A stretch of 64,000 nt of DNA from Mesorhizobium sp. CAU 1732 (GCF_039888675.1 NZ_JBDQQR010000001.1:558001-622000); one strand, 5' to 3'. Shown: positions 43,400-53,106, counted from the first letter of the stretch. Made by a program: numbers and translations. Notes: generated by a model from the sequence alone, not told the origin.

Positions 43400-45277
43400 T
43401 CAGGCTTTCCCAATCGCTTTGGCCTTTTCCTCGTCATACCACCACAGGGATTCGACCGGGAAGCCGTAGTCCGGCTTGGGATCCTTGAAGCCGAACATGT
43501 CCCAGTAGGCGGCCTTGTGATTCGCCGCATGGTAAGTTGGAATCCAGTCGGAGCGCGCGCGCAAGACCCGGTCGAGAACGCGCATGATGACGGTCAATTC
43601 GTCGCTGCTCTCCACCCGTCCGACCATGGCGATGAGTTCATCGATCACGGGGTCCTTCGTGCCGGGCAGATTGCGCGACGAGGGAAGGTCGGCGGATCGT
43701 GAGTGGAACACCTGGCTGAGCGTGTCCTGCGACGGCAGGGCGCTCATCGAGAGCGCCATCAGCACGATGTCGAAATCGAAGTCGCGCTGGCGGGCCTGAT
43801 ATTGCGACGCGTCGACCATACGGATGGAGGCATCGATGCCGATGGCGCGCAGGCGCTCCATATGCGGCGTCGTAAACCGCACGATGCCCTCTTCCTGCGT
43901 GAGGAATTCGAGTGTCAGGCGCTCGCCTGCCTCGTTGACGAGGAACTGGCCGCTCGGCTTCCACCCGGCTTCAGTCAAGAGCCGGCGTGCGTCACGCAGC
44001 GCGGTCCGGTCGCGGCCGGTCCCGTCCGTGACGGGGTGTACATAAACCTCGCCAAAGACTTCCTCGGGAAGCCGGTCGCGGAACGGCTCCATCAACTCGA
44101 GTTCCTCGGCCGATGGCGCGCCTTCGGTCTTGTACTCGGAGCGCTCGAAGGTCGAATTCGAGCGTGCGTAGGCATCGTAGAAGAGATTGCGGTTCGTCCA
44201 CTCGAAGTCGAAGCACATGCCGATGGCGCGGCGCACCCGCTGGTCCTGGAAGCGGGGACGGCGCAGATTGACGGCCCAGGCCTGCATCGCAGGGGTCTTC
44301 TCGCTCGGGAATTCTCGTTTGAGGACCTTGTTCTGTGTGATGGCTGGAAAGTCGTAGCCTGTCGCCCAGACGCGCGCGGTGAACTCCTGCCTGAAATGGA
44401 TATCGCCTTTCTTGAAGGCCTCGAACGCGGCGGTGCGGTCCCGGAAGAACTCAATGCGCAGCCGATCGAAATGGTTGAGCCCGCGATTGACCGGCAGGTC
44501 TCGCGCCCAATACTCCTCGAACCTGTCGTATTCGATGAACTGGCCGGCCGAGACACGCCCGACCTTGTACTGTCCCGATCCGAGCAGGGGCTTGATCTGC
44601 GATGCGTCGAAAGGGTTCTCCGACAGATAGGCCTCCGACAGGATCGGAAACCCGATGACCGAGAAGATCGTGCGCGAATTCTGCTTGCCCGAAAACACCA
44701 GCCTGAACGTCTGCGGGTCGTCTGCAACCGCCTCCGTCATTTCGGACAGGACGAACGCGAAGATCGGATGTCCCTTTTCCTTGAGCAGATTGTAGGTGAA
44801 GGCGACGTCGGCGGCCGTGATCGGCGAACCGTCGTGGAATTTCGCCTCTGGGCGGAGCTTGAAGGTGAAAGTGTTGCGGTCGCCCGAGATGGTGATGGTC
44901 TCGGCGACGAGGCCATAGGCGGAGGCAGGCTCGTCCAGCGCGCCGGAAAACAGCGTGTCGAAGCACATTTCCATGCGCGGCGGCGCGTCGCCGCGCGAGA
45001 CGAAGCTGTTCAGCGTGTTGAAGGTCAGGACGTTCTGGTTGAAGTTCCAGTTCGGGATCGAGAAGTTGAACGTGCCGCCCTTGGGCGCGTCCACATTCGC
45101 ATAGTCGAAATGCGTGAAGTCGGGCCCGTATTTCAGGTCGCCGAAGGGCGAGATGCCATGCAGCGGCGTCTCGGTCGCCACGGCGGCGAGGGCATTGACC
45201 GGCAAGAACGGCGCAGCGATCGATGCGCCGGCGAGGGCGAGGAACTGGCGTCGGGGGAGCCCGTGATCGAGGATCAT
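43400..45277 (-). CDS. yejA: Extracellular solute-binding protein of the Yej transporter (Tat-type signal)
   Basis: A 625-residue SBP family 5 protein. Its start MILDHGLPRRQFLALAGASIAAPFL contains the twin-arginine pattern RRQFLA, so it is likely exported folded by the Tat system. The mature part begins near ATETPLHGISPFGDLKYG and contains HFDYANVDAPKGG, the YejA hallmark, and KFHDGSPITAADVAFTYNLL. It would deliver peptides or peptide-nucleotide compounds such as microcin C to YejBEF. Its ATG overlaps the stop of a second binding-protein gene by 4 bp. Confidence 0.92.
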   Translation of the reverse strand: MILDHGLPRRQFLALAGASIAAPFLPVNALAAVATETPLHGISPFGDLKYGPDFTHFDYANVDAPKGGTFNFSIPNWNFNQNVLTFNTLNSFVSRGDAPPRMEMCFDTLFSGALDEPASAYGLVAETITISGDRNTFTFKLRPEAKFHDGSPITAADVAFTYNLLKEKGHPIFAFVLSEMTEAVADDPQTFRLVFSGKQNSRTIFSVIGFPILSEAYLSENPFDASQIKPLLGSGQYKVGRVSAGQFIEYDRFEEYWARDLPVNRGLNHFDRLRIEFFRDRTAAFEAFKKGDIHFRQEFTARVWATGYDFPAITQNKVLKREFPSEKTPAMQAWAVNLRRPRFQDQRVRRAIGMCFDFEWTNRNLFYDAYARSNSTFERSEYKTEGAPSAEELELMEPFRDRLPEEVFGEVYVHPVTDGTGRDRTALRDARRLLTEAGWKPSGQFLVNEAGERLTLEFLTQEEGIVRFTTPHMERLRAIGIDASIRMVDASQYQARQRDFDFDIVLMALSMSALPSQDTLSQVFHSRSADLPSSRNLPGTKDPVIDELIAMVGRVESSDELTVIMRVLDRVLRARSDWIPTYHAANHKAAYWDMFGFKDPKPDYGFPVESLWWYDEEKAKAIGKA

Positions 45278-47163
45278 TCAGCGGCCTCGTCGGCATATTC
45301 CTCGTCGATCACCTTCTCGCGGTCCGGGAGGATCCACCACGAATCGAGGTCCACGCCGATATAGGCCGGTTGGGTTTCCGGGATGCCGAACTTGTTCCAG
45401 TAGGCGACCCATATCTCGGAATTGTGGTACTGCGGCACGTAATAGTAGCCCCACAGAAGGGCGCGATCGAGCGCGTGTGTGGCGGCGACCAGCTCCTCGC
45501 GGTTCTTGGCGAAGATCACGCGGTCCACCAGCTTGTCGACCGCCGGGTCCTTGATGCCCGCATAGTTGCGGGTGTCGGGCAGGTCGGCGGCCTGGGAACT
45601 CCAGAACTCGCGCTGCTCGTTGCCGGGAGATTGCGACTGCATCAACATGCCCGTGATGACGTCGTAGTCGTAGTCGCGCACGCGGTTGACATACTGGCTG
45701 CTGTCGATGATGCGCAGCGTGGCATCGATGCCCAGACGACGCAGCGTGCTGATGTAGGGGCCGCTGGTGCGCTCGCCATCCGGATTGTTCGAGAGGAATT
45801 CGATACGGAATTGCTCGCCGCGTTCGTTGACCAGACGCCCGCCCTGCTGCCGCCAGCCTGCCTCGGCCAGAAGTTCGGAGGCGCGACGCAGATGCTGGCG
45901 CTGCGCCTGCGCATTGTCATAGGTCGGCAAGGTGAACGGCTCGGTGAAAAGCTCCGCGGGCACCTCGTCGCGAACGGTTTCAAGAATTTCGAGCTCAAGC
46001 CCTTCCGGCACGCCGCTGGACGCAAGTTCGCCGCCCTGGAAGTAGCTGTTGGTGCGCTGGTAGAGGTTGTGGAATTGAAGCCGGTTGAGGCTCTCGAAGT
46101 CGTAGGCGAGCGTCATCGCCTCGCGGACGCGGCGATCCTGAAACTGCGGCTTGCGCATGTTGAGCGCAAAGCCCTGCATCGGTTCGCCCGAATTGCTCTG
46201 GAACACCCGCTTGACCACGTCGCCGCGCTCGACAGCCGGAAAGTTGTATTCCGTCGCCCAGCGGCCGGCGCGATTCTCGACGCGGATGTCGTGCAGCCCG
46301 CCCTTGGTGAAGGCCTGCCAGGCGGCGTTGTCGTCCTGGATGTAGGTGTAGCGGCGCTTTTCAAAATTGTAGCGGCCGATGTTTACCGGCAGCTCGGCTG
46401 CCCAATAGTCGTCGACGCGCGCCCATGTGATGTCCGATCCGGCGCGGAAGCTCTCGATCTTGTATGGGCCAGAGCCCAGCGGCGGCTCCAGCGTGGGCTG
46501 CGTGACGTCGCGCTGGCGACCCTGCGCGTCCTTGCCCTCCCACCAGTGTTTCGGCAGCACCGGCAGGTCGCCCATGATGTGCGGCAGTTCGCGATTGCCT
46601 GTCTGGTCGAACTTGAACTCGACCTCCCGCTCGGAGATGGCGACGGCTTCCGTGACGTTCGCATAATAGCGGTTATGCATCTGGCTGTGCTCCTTGAGCA
46701 CATTGAACGACCACACCACGTCTTCTGCCGTGATCGGCTCGCGGTCATGCCAGCGCGCGCGTTCGTCGATACGGTACGTCGCCGAAGAATAATCGTCGGG
46801 ATATTTGAAGGCGTCGGCGATGAGGGCGTGGCTGGTGCCGGCATCGGCCAGCGACTGCTGCATCAGCGTATCCCACAGCATGCCGCCGAAATAGGTGAGG
46901 CCGGCAGCGGCCGTTCCACGCACGATGAATGGATTGAAGCTGTCGAAGGTGCCTGGCGCGACCGTATTGAGCTGGCCGCCTTTCGGCGCATCGGGATTGA
47001 CGTGATCGTAGCGCTCGAAGGGCGCTGTCTCCGCCTCCGGGTTGATCAGCGACGATGTGCTCCGCCATTCCTGATCCTGGCTGCTGGCGCTTCCGATACC
47101 GGCCGTAAAGGCCAATGCGGCGGCGGCCGTGAGAGCCATCGTGCGGAGACCGGAAATTCCCAT
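45274..47163 (-). CDS. Second extracellular solute-binding protein of the Yej transporter (Sec-type signal)
   Basis: A 629-residue paralogue of the YejA protein encoded next, but with a Sec signal peptide (MALTAAAALAFTAGIGSASS) instead of a Tat one. Family motifs: YDHVNPDAPKGGQLNTVAPGTFDSF, WHDREPITAEDVVWSFNVLKEHS, and LGSGPYKIESFRAG. It is the first gene of the operon. ATG 47163 is chosen because it opens the signal peptide; the longer open frame upstream crosses a terminator and is not credible. Two binding proteins on one permease suggest a wider peptide range. Confidence 0.92.
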   Translation of the reverse strand: MGISGLRTMALTAAAALAFTAGIGSASSQDQEWRSTSSLINPEAETAPFERYDHVNPDAPKGGQLNTVAPGTFDSFNPFIVRGTAAAGLTYFGGMLWDTLMQQSLADAGTSHALIADAFKYPDDYSSATYRIDERARWHDREPITAEDVVWSFNVLKEHSQMHNRYYANVTEAVAISEREVEFKFDQTGNRELPHIMGDLPVLPKHWWEGKDAQGRQRDVTQPTLEPPLGSGPYKIESFRAGSDITWARVDDYWAAELPVNIGRYNFEKRRYTYIQDDNAAWQAFTKGGLHDIRVENRAGRWATEYNFPAVERGDVVKRVFQSNSGEPMQGFALNMRKPQFQDRRVREAMTLAYDFESLNRLQFHNLYQRTNSYFQGGELASSGVPEGLELEILETVRDEVPAELFTEPFTLPTYDNAQAQRQHLRRASELLAEAGWRQQGGRLVNERGEQFRIEFLSNNPDGERTSGPYISTLRRLGIDATLRIIDSSQYVNRVRDYDYDVITGMLMQSQSPGNEQREFWSSQAADLPDTRNYAGIKDPAVDKLVDRVIFAKNREELVAATHALDRALLWGYYYVPQYHNSEIWVAYWNKFGIPETQPAYIGVDLDSWWILPDREKVIDEEYADEAAE

Positions 47164-47267
47164 CGTCAACCTCGCTGCTGTCTGAGTGGTCACGCTAAGG
47201 TAGCCTGACTGTCGCGAATGAAAACCGCTGTTCGACGAAATCATCGCGAGCCTCGTGAAGAGGCTAA

Positions 47268-47298
47268 CAAAAAAGCCGGGCGAAACCCGGCTTTTTCG
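47268..47298. terminator. Bidirectional rho-independent terminator
   Basis: AAAAAAGCCGGG-cgaa-ACCCGGCTTTTT: an 8-bp GC stem with an A-run on one side and a T-run on the other. It ends the leftward cytochrome c transcript before the yej operon. Confidence 0.85.
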
Positions 47299-47320
47299 TG
47301 ATCCGAAGATTACAAATCCG

Positions 47321-48199
47321 TCATTGATTGGCGGGCGGGGGCGGTGTCGCCTCCTGTCCGGGCGTCTCCGAGCCGGGACCCGTGCCTGCATCGGTCTCCG
47401 GCGCGGCCGACGAACCGTCGTCGGTGGCGTCGGGCTGTGCCGGAGCGGTGGGCGCGGCAGGCTGTTCGGCCGGGGCTGCGTCCTGTGCGGGAGCGGCAGG
47501 CTCTTCTGCAGGCGCGGCATCCTCGGCAGGCGCGGTGCCTTCAGCGGGTGCGGCACCATCGGCCGGGGCTGCATCCTCGGCGGGAGCTGCGCCGTCGGCT
47601 GGTGCTTCGCCTTCCGCCGGCGCTGCCTCGTCGCCTTCAGCAGGAGCGGCTGCGACTTCGGGAAGCGGTGCCGGGTCGTTGGAGAGCGTGCGAAGGTAAA
47701 CCAGCAGGTTTGCCTCTTCCTGCGGATTCTTGATGCCGGCGAAGGCCATCGCGGTACCCGAGATGTAGGCGCGCGGTGCCTGCGTAAACCCGCTCAGGTG
47801 CTCCCAGTCCCAGACGACCGATCCGCCCTGCGAGAATTCGCGCATGGCAGCCGAATAGTTGAAGCCTTCGTGGCTGGCGATCGGCCGGTTCACGACACCC
47901 CAGAGGTTCGGGCCGACCTTGTTGGCTCCGCCTTCTTCCGCGGTGTGGCAGGCCGCGCAACGGCGAAACGCCTGCTCGCCGGCCGCCGCGTCGGCGGTCT
48001 GCATAAGTTCCGGGATCGAAGGGCCAGCCTCCGCCGGGGCGTCGCCGCCGGCAGCGGGCTCAGCCGCCTCGATGATGTAGCCGGGCTTTTCCGGCGCATG
48101 CGCGGCGAAGATGCTGTCGGACGCAATGCTGACCGACATGACCACGAACACCACCGCGAGGAACGCGCCGATCAGCTTGTTGAGTTCGAACGAATCCAT
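47321..48199 (-). CDS. Membrane-anchored c-type cytochrome (CycM-like) with long Ala/Pro-rich tail
   Basis: A 292-residue protein. One N-terminal anchor helix ([18 protein letters not shown]) is followed by a class I cytochrome c domain: haem motif CAACH in [14 protein letters not shown], and axial Met in [13 protein letters not shown]. This matches rhizobial CycM (cytochrome c552), which carries electrons between the bc1 complex and aa3 oxidase. The last 105 residues are an unusual low-complexity tail of [21 protein letters not shown] repeats, absent from typical CycM (about 185 residues). Divergent from kdsB, the usual rhizobial order. Confidence 0.93.
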   Translation of the reverse strand: MDSFELNKLIGAFLAVVFVVMSVSIASDSIFAAHAPEKPGYIIEAAEPAAGGDAPAEAGPSIPELMQTADAAAGEQAFRRCAACHTAEEGGANKVGPNLWGVVNRPIASHEGFNYSAAMREFSQGGSVVWDWEHLSGFTQAPRAYISGTAMAFAGIKNPQEEANLLVYLRTLSNDPAPLPEVAAAPAEGDEAAPAEGEAPADGAAPAEDAAPADGAAPAEGTAPAEDAAPAEEPAAPAQDAAPAEQPAAPTAPAQPDATDDGSSAAPETDAGTGPGSETPGQEATPPPPANQ

Positions 48200-48402
48200 A
48201 ATCTACCAAGGCTCCCTTGTCCGACCGCGACGTCGATGCCTGCGTGCCCCTGCGCGCGCAAACCATATCCCCCGTGCGGTAGATGCCGGTGAAATCGCGC
48301 GGAAACTAGGTCTTTTGCTCGATCCTTGCAACACATATAAGGGCCCATCCAAGTGAGACCTTTTGACACTTTAGACCGTCGCAACAGAGCCTTTCAAACG
48401 CA

Positions 48403-49143
48403 ATGTCCACGCTCGTCCTGATCCCCGCACGCATGGCGGCAACACGTCTTCCCGGCAAGCCGCTGGCGGATATCGGGGGAAGGCCGATGATTGCGCACGT
48501 TGCGGACCGCGCACGCGACAGCGGTGTCGGGCGCGTCGTCATCGCGACCGATTCGGTCGAGATCATGCAGGCCGCAGCCGGTGCGGGACATGAAGCGATC
48601 ATGACGGGCGCAGACCACCAGTCCGGCTCCGACCGCATCTTCGAAGCGCTGCAGACGCTCGATCCGGGCGAGGCCGTGGAAAAAATCATCAACCTCCAGG
48701 GCGACCTGCCGACGATCGATCCGGCGCTGGTGGACGCGGCCCTGCGCACACTCGACGATCCGGCCGTGGATATCGGGACGCTGGGCGTGGAGATCGTCCG
48801 CGAGGACGAGAAGACCAACCCCAACGTCGTCAAGATCGTCGGAACGCCGGTTGCGCCGGACCGGCTTCGCGCGCTCTATTTCACCCGCGCGACCGCGCCC
48901 TATGGCGACGGACCGCTCTACCATCATATCGGCATCTACGCCTATCGCCGCGCTGCACTCGCGCGGTTCGTGGCGATGCCGCAATCGACGCTCGAAATGC
49001 GCGAGAAGCTCGAACAGCTTCGCGCGCTGGAGGCGGGCATGCGCATCGACGCCGCGATCGTCAGGTCCGTTCCGCTGGGCGTCGACACGCCGGCCGATCT
49101 GGAACGCGCCCGCGAGATCATTGCCAAGGGTATCAGCACATGA
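48403..49143 (+). CDS. kdsB: 3-deoxy-manno-octulosonate cytidylyltransferase
   Basis: A 246-residue enzyme that makes CMP-KDO for lipopolysaccharide core synthesis. The N terminus [18 protein letters not shown] is the CTP-binding loop, [11 protein letters not shown] holds the metal-binding Asp, and [10 protein letters not shown] and [13 protein letters not shown] are late family motifs. Standard length. It overlaps pheA by 4 bp (ATGA). The 203-bp gap upstream, shared with the divergent cytochrome c gene, shows a TATAAG near 48336 but no convincing -35. Confidence 0.97.
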   Translation: MSTLVLIPARMAATRLPGKPLADIGGRPMIAHVADRARDSGVGRVVIATDSVEIMQAAAGAGHEAIMTGADHQSGSDRIFEALQTLDPGEAVEKIINLQGDLPTIDPALVDAALRTLDDPAVDIGTLGVEIVREDEKTNPNVVKIVGTPVAPDRLRALYFTRATAPYGDGPLYHHIGIYAYRRAALARFVAMPQSTLEMREKLEQLRALEAGMRIDAAIVRSVPLGVDTPADLERAREIIAKGIST

Positions 49144-50006
49144 CCACGACGAACAAAATCTCCTTCCAGGGCGAGCCCGGCGCGAACTCGGACACCGCAT
49201 GCCGGGACATGTTCCCCGACATGGAGCCGCTGCCGTGCCCGACATTCGAGGATGCGTTCAACGCGGTCGAGACCGGCAAGGCGGACCTCGCGATGATCCC
49301 GATCGAGAACACGATCGCGGGCCGCGTCGCCGACATCCATCATCTGCTGCCGGAATCGAAGCTGCACATCGTCGGCGAATATTTCCTGCCGATCCATTTC
49401 CAGTTGATGGTGCTGCCGGGCGTGAAGCGGCAGGAGATCAAGACGATCCACAGCCACATCCACGCGCTGGGGCAGTGCCGCAAATACATCCGCAAGAACG
49501 GCTGGAAGCCGATGGTCGCGGGCGACACTGCGGGCGCGGCCAAGCTGGTCGCGGAGGTGCAGGACCGCACGATGGCAGCCCTTGCGCCGCGCCTGGCGTC
49601 GTCGCTCTACGGGCTGGACATCATCGCGGAGAATGTCGAGGACGCCGAAAACAACGTCACCCGCTTCGTCGTGCTGTCGAAGGAAAAGCGCTGGGCGCCC
49701 CGCGCCGACCCGCAGACGCTGATGATGACGACCTTCGTCTATCGCGTGCACAACATTCCCGCAGCACTCTACAAGGCGATGGGCGGGTTTGCGACGAACG
49801 GCGTCAACATGACCAAGCTGGAAAGCTACCAGTTGGGCGGACAATTCTTCTCGACGCAGTTCTATGCCGATATCGAAGGGCACCCGGACGACAAGAATGT
49901 CGCGCAGGCGCTGAAGGAGCTCGCCTTCTTCTCACGCGAGGTCCGCATTCTCGGCGTCTATGATGCCCATCCGTTCCGCGAAACGCAGGTCAGCGACGAC
50001 GACTGA
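49140..50006 (+). CDS. pheA: Prephenate dehydratase (stand-alone, with ACT domain)
   Basis: A 288-residue enzyme converting prephenate to phenylpyruvate in phenylalanine synthesis. The PDT domain opens [16 protein letters not shown], has [18 protein letters not shown], and the catalytic region [14 protein letters not shown]. The [11 protein letters not shown] motif closes the domain. The ACT domain (about residues 195-280) has the phenylalanine-binding [19 protein letters not shown]. It is coupled to kdsB, the standard arrangement in rhizobia. Confidence 0.96.
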   Translation: MTTTNKISFQGEPGANSDTACRDMFPDMEPLPCPTFEDAFNAVETGKADLAMIPIENTIAGRVADIHHLLPESKLHIVGEYFLPIHFQLMVLPGVKRQEIKTIHSHIHALGQCRKYIRKNGWKPMVAGDTAGAAKLVAEVQDRTMAALAPRLASSLYGLDIIAENVEDAENNVTRFVVLSKEKRWAPRADPQTLMMTTFVYRVHNIPAALYKAMGGFATNGVNMTKLESYQLGGQFFSTQFYADIEGHPDDKNVAQALKELAFFSREVRILGVYDAHPFRETQVSDDD

Positions 50007-50013
50007 GTCCGGT

Positions 50014-50724
50014 TCAAATCTCCCAGCGGCGGCGCGGGTCGGCCTCGGCCATCACGTCGAAGGCATCATCCTTGAGAAGGCCGAACAGCCGGAAGCGGCG
50101 GGTATGCACGAGATGCGGGTCGAAGCCCGCGCGCCGGCAGCCTTTCAGCGACGCGACGTTCTCGACGCCGACGAAGGTGTGCACGTAGCGCGCGTCGACA
50201 TCGGCCGCCTGTTCCGCAAAAAGCGCCATCGCCGCCGACATGATGCCCAGCCCGCGATGGCTGGGCGGCGTGTAGGCGCTTTCGAGCAGCGCTTCGTCGC
50301 GGCCAAGCGTCGGAAACCCGCCGAGCTGCTCGACCTTGTCGTTCTGGCGATGGCCGAAAAGCCACTGCATGTAGGCAGGCTGGCCGTCGCGCTCGTCGAT
50401 CGCGACGAAGCCCTCCGCGAAGCCGACCTTGTCGACGAAGATGCGGCGCCACTGGACTTCCATCTGGTCCGCCGCCGGCAGCGCCGAGGCGTCCTCGGGC
50501 AGCAGGATTTCGAGGTCGGCGGCGGTCATCCGGCGCACCGAGATCGGAATCTTGGCCGCGACGTGCTCGATCGGCACGGTCAGGTCGCGGCGCAGGCCGT
50601 AGCGCACGGTTCGCGAGACGAGGGCCGGCTTGAAGCGCCCCTGGATTCGCTGGCGCAGGATGTCGATCTTGTGGGCGAAGTCGGGCGACTGATGCGCCGA
50701 CGGCTTGCTCATTCCAATGCTCAT
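50014..50724 (-). CDS. GNAT-like acyltransferase, copy 1 of a tandem pair
   Basis: This 236-residue protein has a basic N-terminal third (RQRIQGRFKPALVSRTVRYGLRRDLTV), then a GNAT core: ISVRRMTAADLEILL, a middle sheet with GFVAIDERDGQPAYMQWLF, and the acetyl-CoA loop region TPPSHRGLGIMSAAM (Q/R-x-x-G-x-G/A-like). The end HTRRFRLFGLLKDDAFDVM and RRRWEI is shared with the neighbour gene. ATG 50724 aligns with the start of the paralogue. Convergent with pheA, 7 bp apart. Substrate unknown. Confidence 0.8.
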   Translation of the reverse strand: MSIGMSKPSAHQSPDFAHKIDILRQRIQGRFKPALVSRTVRYGLRRDLTVPIEHVAAKIPISVRRMTAADLEILLPEDASALPAADQMEVQWRRIFVDKVGFAEGFVAIDERDGQPAYMQWLFGHRQNDKVEQLGGFPTLGRDEALLESAYTPPSHRGLGIMSAAMALFAEQAADVDARYVHTFVGVENVASLKGCRRAGFDPHLVHTRRFRLFGLLKDDAFDVMAEADPRRRWEI

Positions 50725-50893
50725 CTGAGCGTCTCCCGAGATCGCCATGCGTCCAAGCGGACGCACAGCATGATCTATCTCTTTGAGTGAGCGTCGGAAT
50801 TATCCAAAAGCGATTCCCGCCTGCGGTCCGATGCTCTGAGGTTCCGTCTCGCAGGCCCGCCGGGAGGATTTCACCGACGGGCTGCCGCTTGGG

Positions 50894-51601
50894 TCAGAGT
50901 TCCCAGCGGCGACGCGGATCGTCCGGCTGCATGATGTCGAAATGGTCGTCCTTGAGCAGCCCGAAGAGCCGGAAACGCTGCGTGTGCAGCATATGCGGCT
51001 CGTAGCCGATGCGGCGCGCGCCCTTCAGCGCGGCCCGGTTCGCCACCCCTATAAAGGTGTGTACGTAGCGCGCACCGAACTCGACGGCCTTCTCGGTCAA
51101 GATGTTGCCTGCAACCGGGAGCACGCCGAGACCGCGATAGCTGCGCGGTGTATAGGCGTTCTCCAACAGCGCGTCCTCCGGCCCCAGATCGGGGAAGCCG
51201 CCGACGCGGCGCACGAGATGGTTGTCGGCATGGCCGAATAGCCACTGCACGTAGCAGGGCGTACCGTCGCGCTCGTCCACGGCGACCGAACCGTTCGCGA
51301 TTCCGACCTTGTCGATGAAGATCCTGCGCCACGTGACCTCCAACTGGTCGGAGCGGGAAAGCGCCGACACATCGTCCGGCAGCAGCGCCTCGACGTCCGA
51401 CGCCGTCATCCGACGGCAGGAAAGCGGTATCTTCGCGTTGAGGGGCTCGACGGGGACCGTCAGGTCGCGGCGAAGCCCGTAGCGCTCGATGCGCGTCGCG
51501 AGCTGTGGCTTAAGTCTTCCCCTGATCCGCTGGCCGAGTTGGTTCAGCGTGTGCGGAAGACCATGCGAACCGGGCATTTGCGTTGCAGTTTCGATGCTCA
51601 T
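50894..51601 (-). CDS. GNAT-like acyltransferase, copy 2 of a tandem pair
   Basis: A 235-residue paralogue of the gene at 50014-50724, same length and colinear. Matching blocks: LGQRIRGRLKPQLATRIERYGLRRDLTVPV, ISCRRMT-like LSCRRMTASDVEALL, VTWRRIFIDKVG, TPRSYRGLGVLPVAG and RRRWEL. By eye more than half of positions agree. Divergence is concentrated in the N-terminal 25 residues and the loop after the CoA-binding turn. It lies 123 bp after nudC on the same strand and may be read through from the HIT-nudC transcript. Confidence 0.8.
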   Translation of the reverse strand: MSIETATQMPGSHGLPHTLNQLGQRIRGRLKPQLATRIERYGLRRDLTVPVEPLNAKIPLSCRRMTASDVEALLPDDVSALSRSDQLEVTWRRIFIDKVGIANGSVAVDERDGTPCYVQWLFGHADNHLVRRVGGFPDLGPEDALLENAYTPRSYRGLGVLPVAGNILTEKAVEFGARYVHTFIGVANRAALKGARRIGYEPHMLHTQRFRLFGLLKDDHFDIMQPDDPRRRWEL

Positions 51602-51724
51602 GACAACACCTCCTGGGGGTCATTTCCTGCTCCCGCTCAGGACAATGCAACCAGCGTGCCATCCCGGTATGGCACATCGAGGCGGCTTCCGGAAAAGAGA
51701 CGACCGCGGGCCCGCCGCGACGCC

Positions 51725-52663
51725 TTACGCCTCCGCCCAGCCCCGGATCAAATGGCTGGCGATCGCGCCCGGCGGGGGCACGACGATCCCGCCCGAATGG
51801 ACGCCCGCGATCATGTCGCGAACCTCGCTGCGCGAGAACCACCGACAGTCTTCCAGTTCCTTGCCGTCGAAGGCGATGTCCTCGTTGAGCGCCTCGCCGA
51901 AGCACCCGATCATCAGCGAATAGGGGAACGGCCATGGCTGGCTGGCATGATAGGCGACGCGACCGAGCCGGATGGCTGCTTCCTCGAACGTCTCGCGGCG
52001 CACCGCGTTCTCGATCGTCTCGCCGGGTTCGATGAAGCCCGCGAGCGCCGAATACATGCCGGGCGCGAAATGCGGGCTGCGGCCGAGCAGGCAGAAATCC
52101 TCTCGCACCGCCAGCATGATCGCCACCGGGTCGGTGCGGGGGAAATGCTCGGCGGCGCAGTTGGTGCAGATGCGCTTGTAGCCGCCGATGCGCATCTCGG
52201 TCGCATGGCCGCATCGTCCGCAGAAGCGGTGGGTGTGATGCCAGGTGAGAAGGGCCGCACCTTGCGCGAGTTCGCCGAGCGTCTCGGGCGAGACGAGGCC
52301 CTGCATATAGACGGAGCGGTGGTCGATCGCCTTCAGGCCCTCGGGCAGATCGTCCGGCTCGATCGCGCCCGGCGCCATGATGACAGGCCCCGCATCGCCC
52401 ATGCCCAGCAGGACGGCGTGCTCGAGCTTGGCGCCCAGCCCGCGCGCTTCGTCGAGGCTGAAATAGGCATCCGCGTCGGCGCCATTGATCTTGAGATACA
52501 GCCGGCCGCCGCGGGTCTGGAGAACGCGCAACCGCGGATCGGCGAGAGCGGCGGGGAGCGTGTCCTCGCTGCGGTTCTCCGCCTGACGGTCGATGCGGTT
52601 GCCGGCGAAGCCGACGAACTGGCTCGGCTCGCGCAATGGCGCGGAAAAGAGGGGGAATGTCAT
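51725..52663 (-). CDS. nudC: NADH pyrophosphatase / NAD-RNA decapping hydrolase
   Basis: A 312-residue Nudix hydrolase. The zinc ribbon CGRCGHATEMRIGGYKRIC followed by TNC is near residues 155-176. The Nudix box reads GFIEPGETIENAVRRETFEEA, containing the catalytic RETFEE. The downstream SQPWPFPYSLMIG is the NudC-specific SQPWPFPxS motif. It hydrolyses NAD(H) or removes NAD caps from RNA. It is 20 bp after the HIT gene, forming an operon with it. Confidence 0.95.
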   Translation of the reverse strand: MTFPLFSAPLREPSQFVGFAGNRIDRQAENRSEDTLPAALADPRLRVLQTRGGRLYLKINGADADAYFSLDEARGLGAKLEHAVLLGMGDAGPVIMAPGAIEPDDLPEGLKAIDHRSVYMQGLVSPETLGELAQGAALLTWHHTHRFCGRCGHATEMRIGGYKRICTNCAAEHFPRTDPVAIMLAVREDFCLLGRSPHFAPGMYSALAGFIEPGETIENAVRRETFEEAAIRLGRVAYHASQPWPFPYSLMIGCFGEALNEDIAFDGKELEDCRWFSRSEVRDMIAGVHSGGIVVPPPGAIASHLIRGWAEA

Positions 52664-52683
52664 GGGAGTTCCTGCTGGACGGT

Positions 52684-53106
52684 TTACTGCGAGAGCGCCG
52701 ACCGTATCGTGTTGACGAACTGGTGCAAATCCTCGCGCCGATAGGGTTCGCGCATGCCGAACCCCCAGACCGGACCGGGCCAGCCGGGGTCGCCCTCGTT
52801 GCGCGCGACCACATGCATGTGCAGTTGCGGCACCATGTTTCCGAGTGCGGCGATGTTGATCTTGTGACAGCCCGTCGCGGCCTTCAGCGCCTGCGAAACC
52901 ATGTTCATCTCGAAAATGAGCATGGTCTGGTCGAGCGGGGTCATGTCGTGGATTTCAAGGATGCCCGGTCGCTGCGGAACGAGCATCAGCCACGGCCAGC
53001 GCCGGTCGTCCATCAGGCGAAGCTCGCACAGGCCGAGCCACATCAGGGGCTGGCTGTCGCGCTCCAGGCGCGGATCGAGCTCGAAACCGGCCGGCTTTGC
53101 GGGCAT
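52684..53106 (-). CDS. HIT family nucleotide-binding hydrolase
   Basis: A 140-residue HIT-like protein with motif PQLHMHVVARNEGD: the HxHxx form H-M-H-V-V-A-R replaces the classic H-x-H-x-H-x-x. The third His is missing, as in the diadenosine-tetraphosphate-hydrolase-like rhizobial HIT group. The N-terminal part contains CELRLMDDRRWPWLMLVPQR. Nucleotide phosphoramidase or dinucleotide hydrolase activity is possible. It is the first gene of the HIT-nudC operon and divergent from the SRP RNA gene. Confidence 0.9.
   Translation of the reverse strand: MPAKPAGFELDPRLERDSQPLMWLGLCELRLMDDRRWPWLMLVPQRPGILEIHDMTPLDQTMLIFEMNMVSQALKAATGCHKINIAALGNMVPQLHMHVVARNEGDPGWPGPVWGFGMREPYRREDLHQFVNTIRSALSQ

Noticed and set aside
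47163..47574. N-terminal extension of the second YejA protein by more than 130 residues
   Set aside because: The extension crosses a rho-independent terminator and the end of the cytochrome c gene, and hides a normal signal peptide starting at 47163.
47328..47699. Plus-strand open frame of Gly/Ala/Ser repeats opposite the cytochrome c tail
   Set aside because: It is the antisense reading of the Ala/Pro-rich repeat tail; no ribosome binding site or conserved domain.
50005..50030. GGTTCAAATC resembling a tRNA T-loop after pheA
   Set aside because: No acceptor stem, D-arm or anticodon arm can be built around it; the bases before it are the pheA end and those after it are the GNAT gene end.
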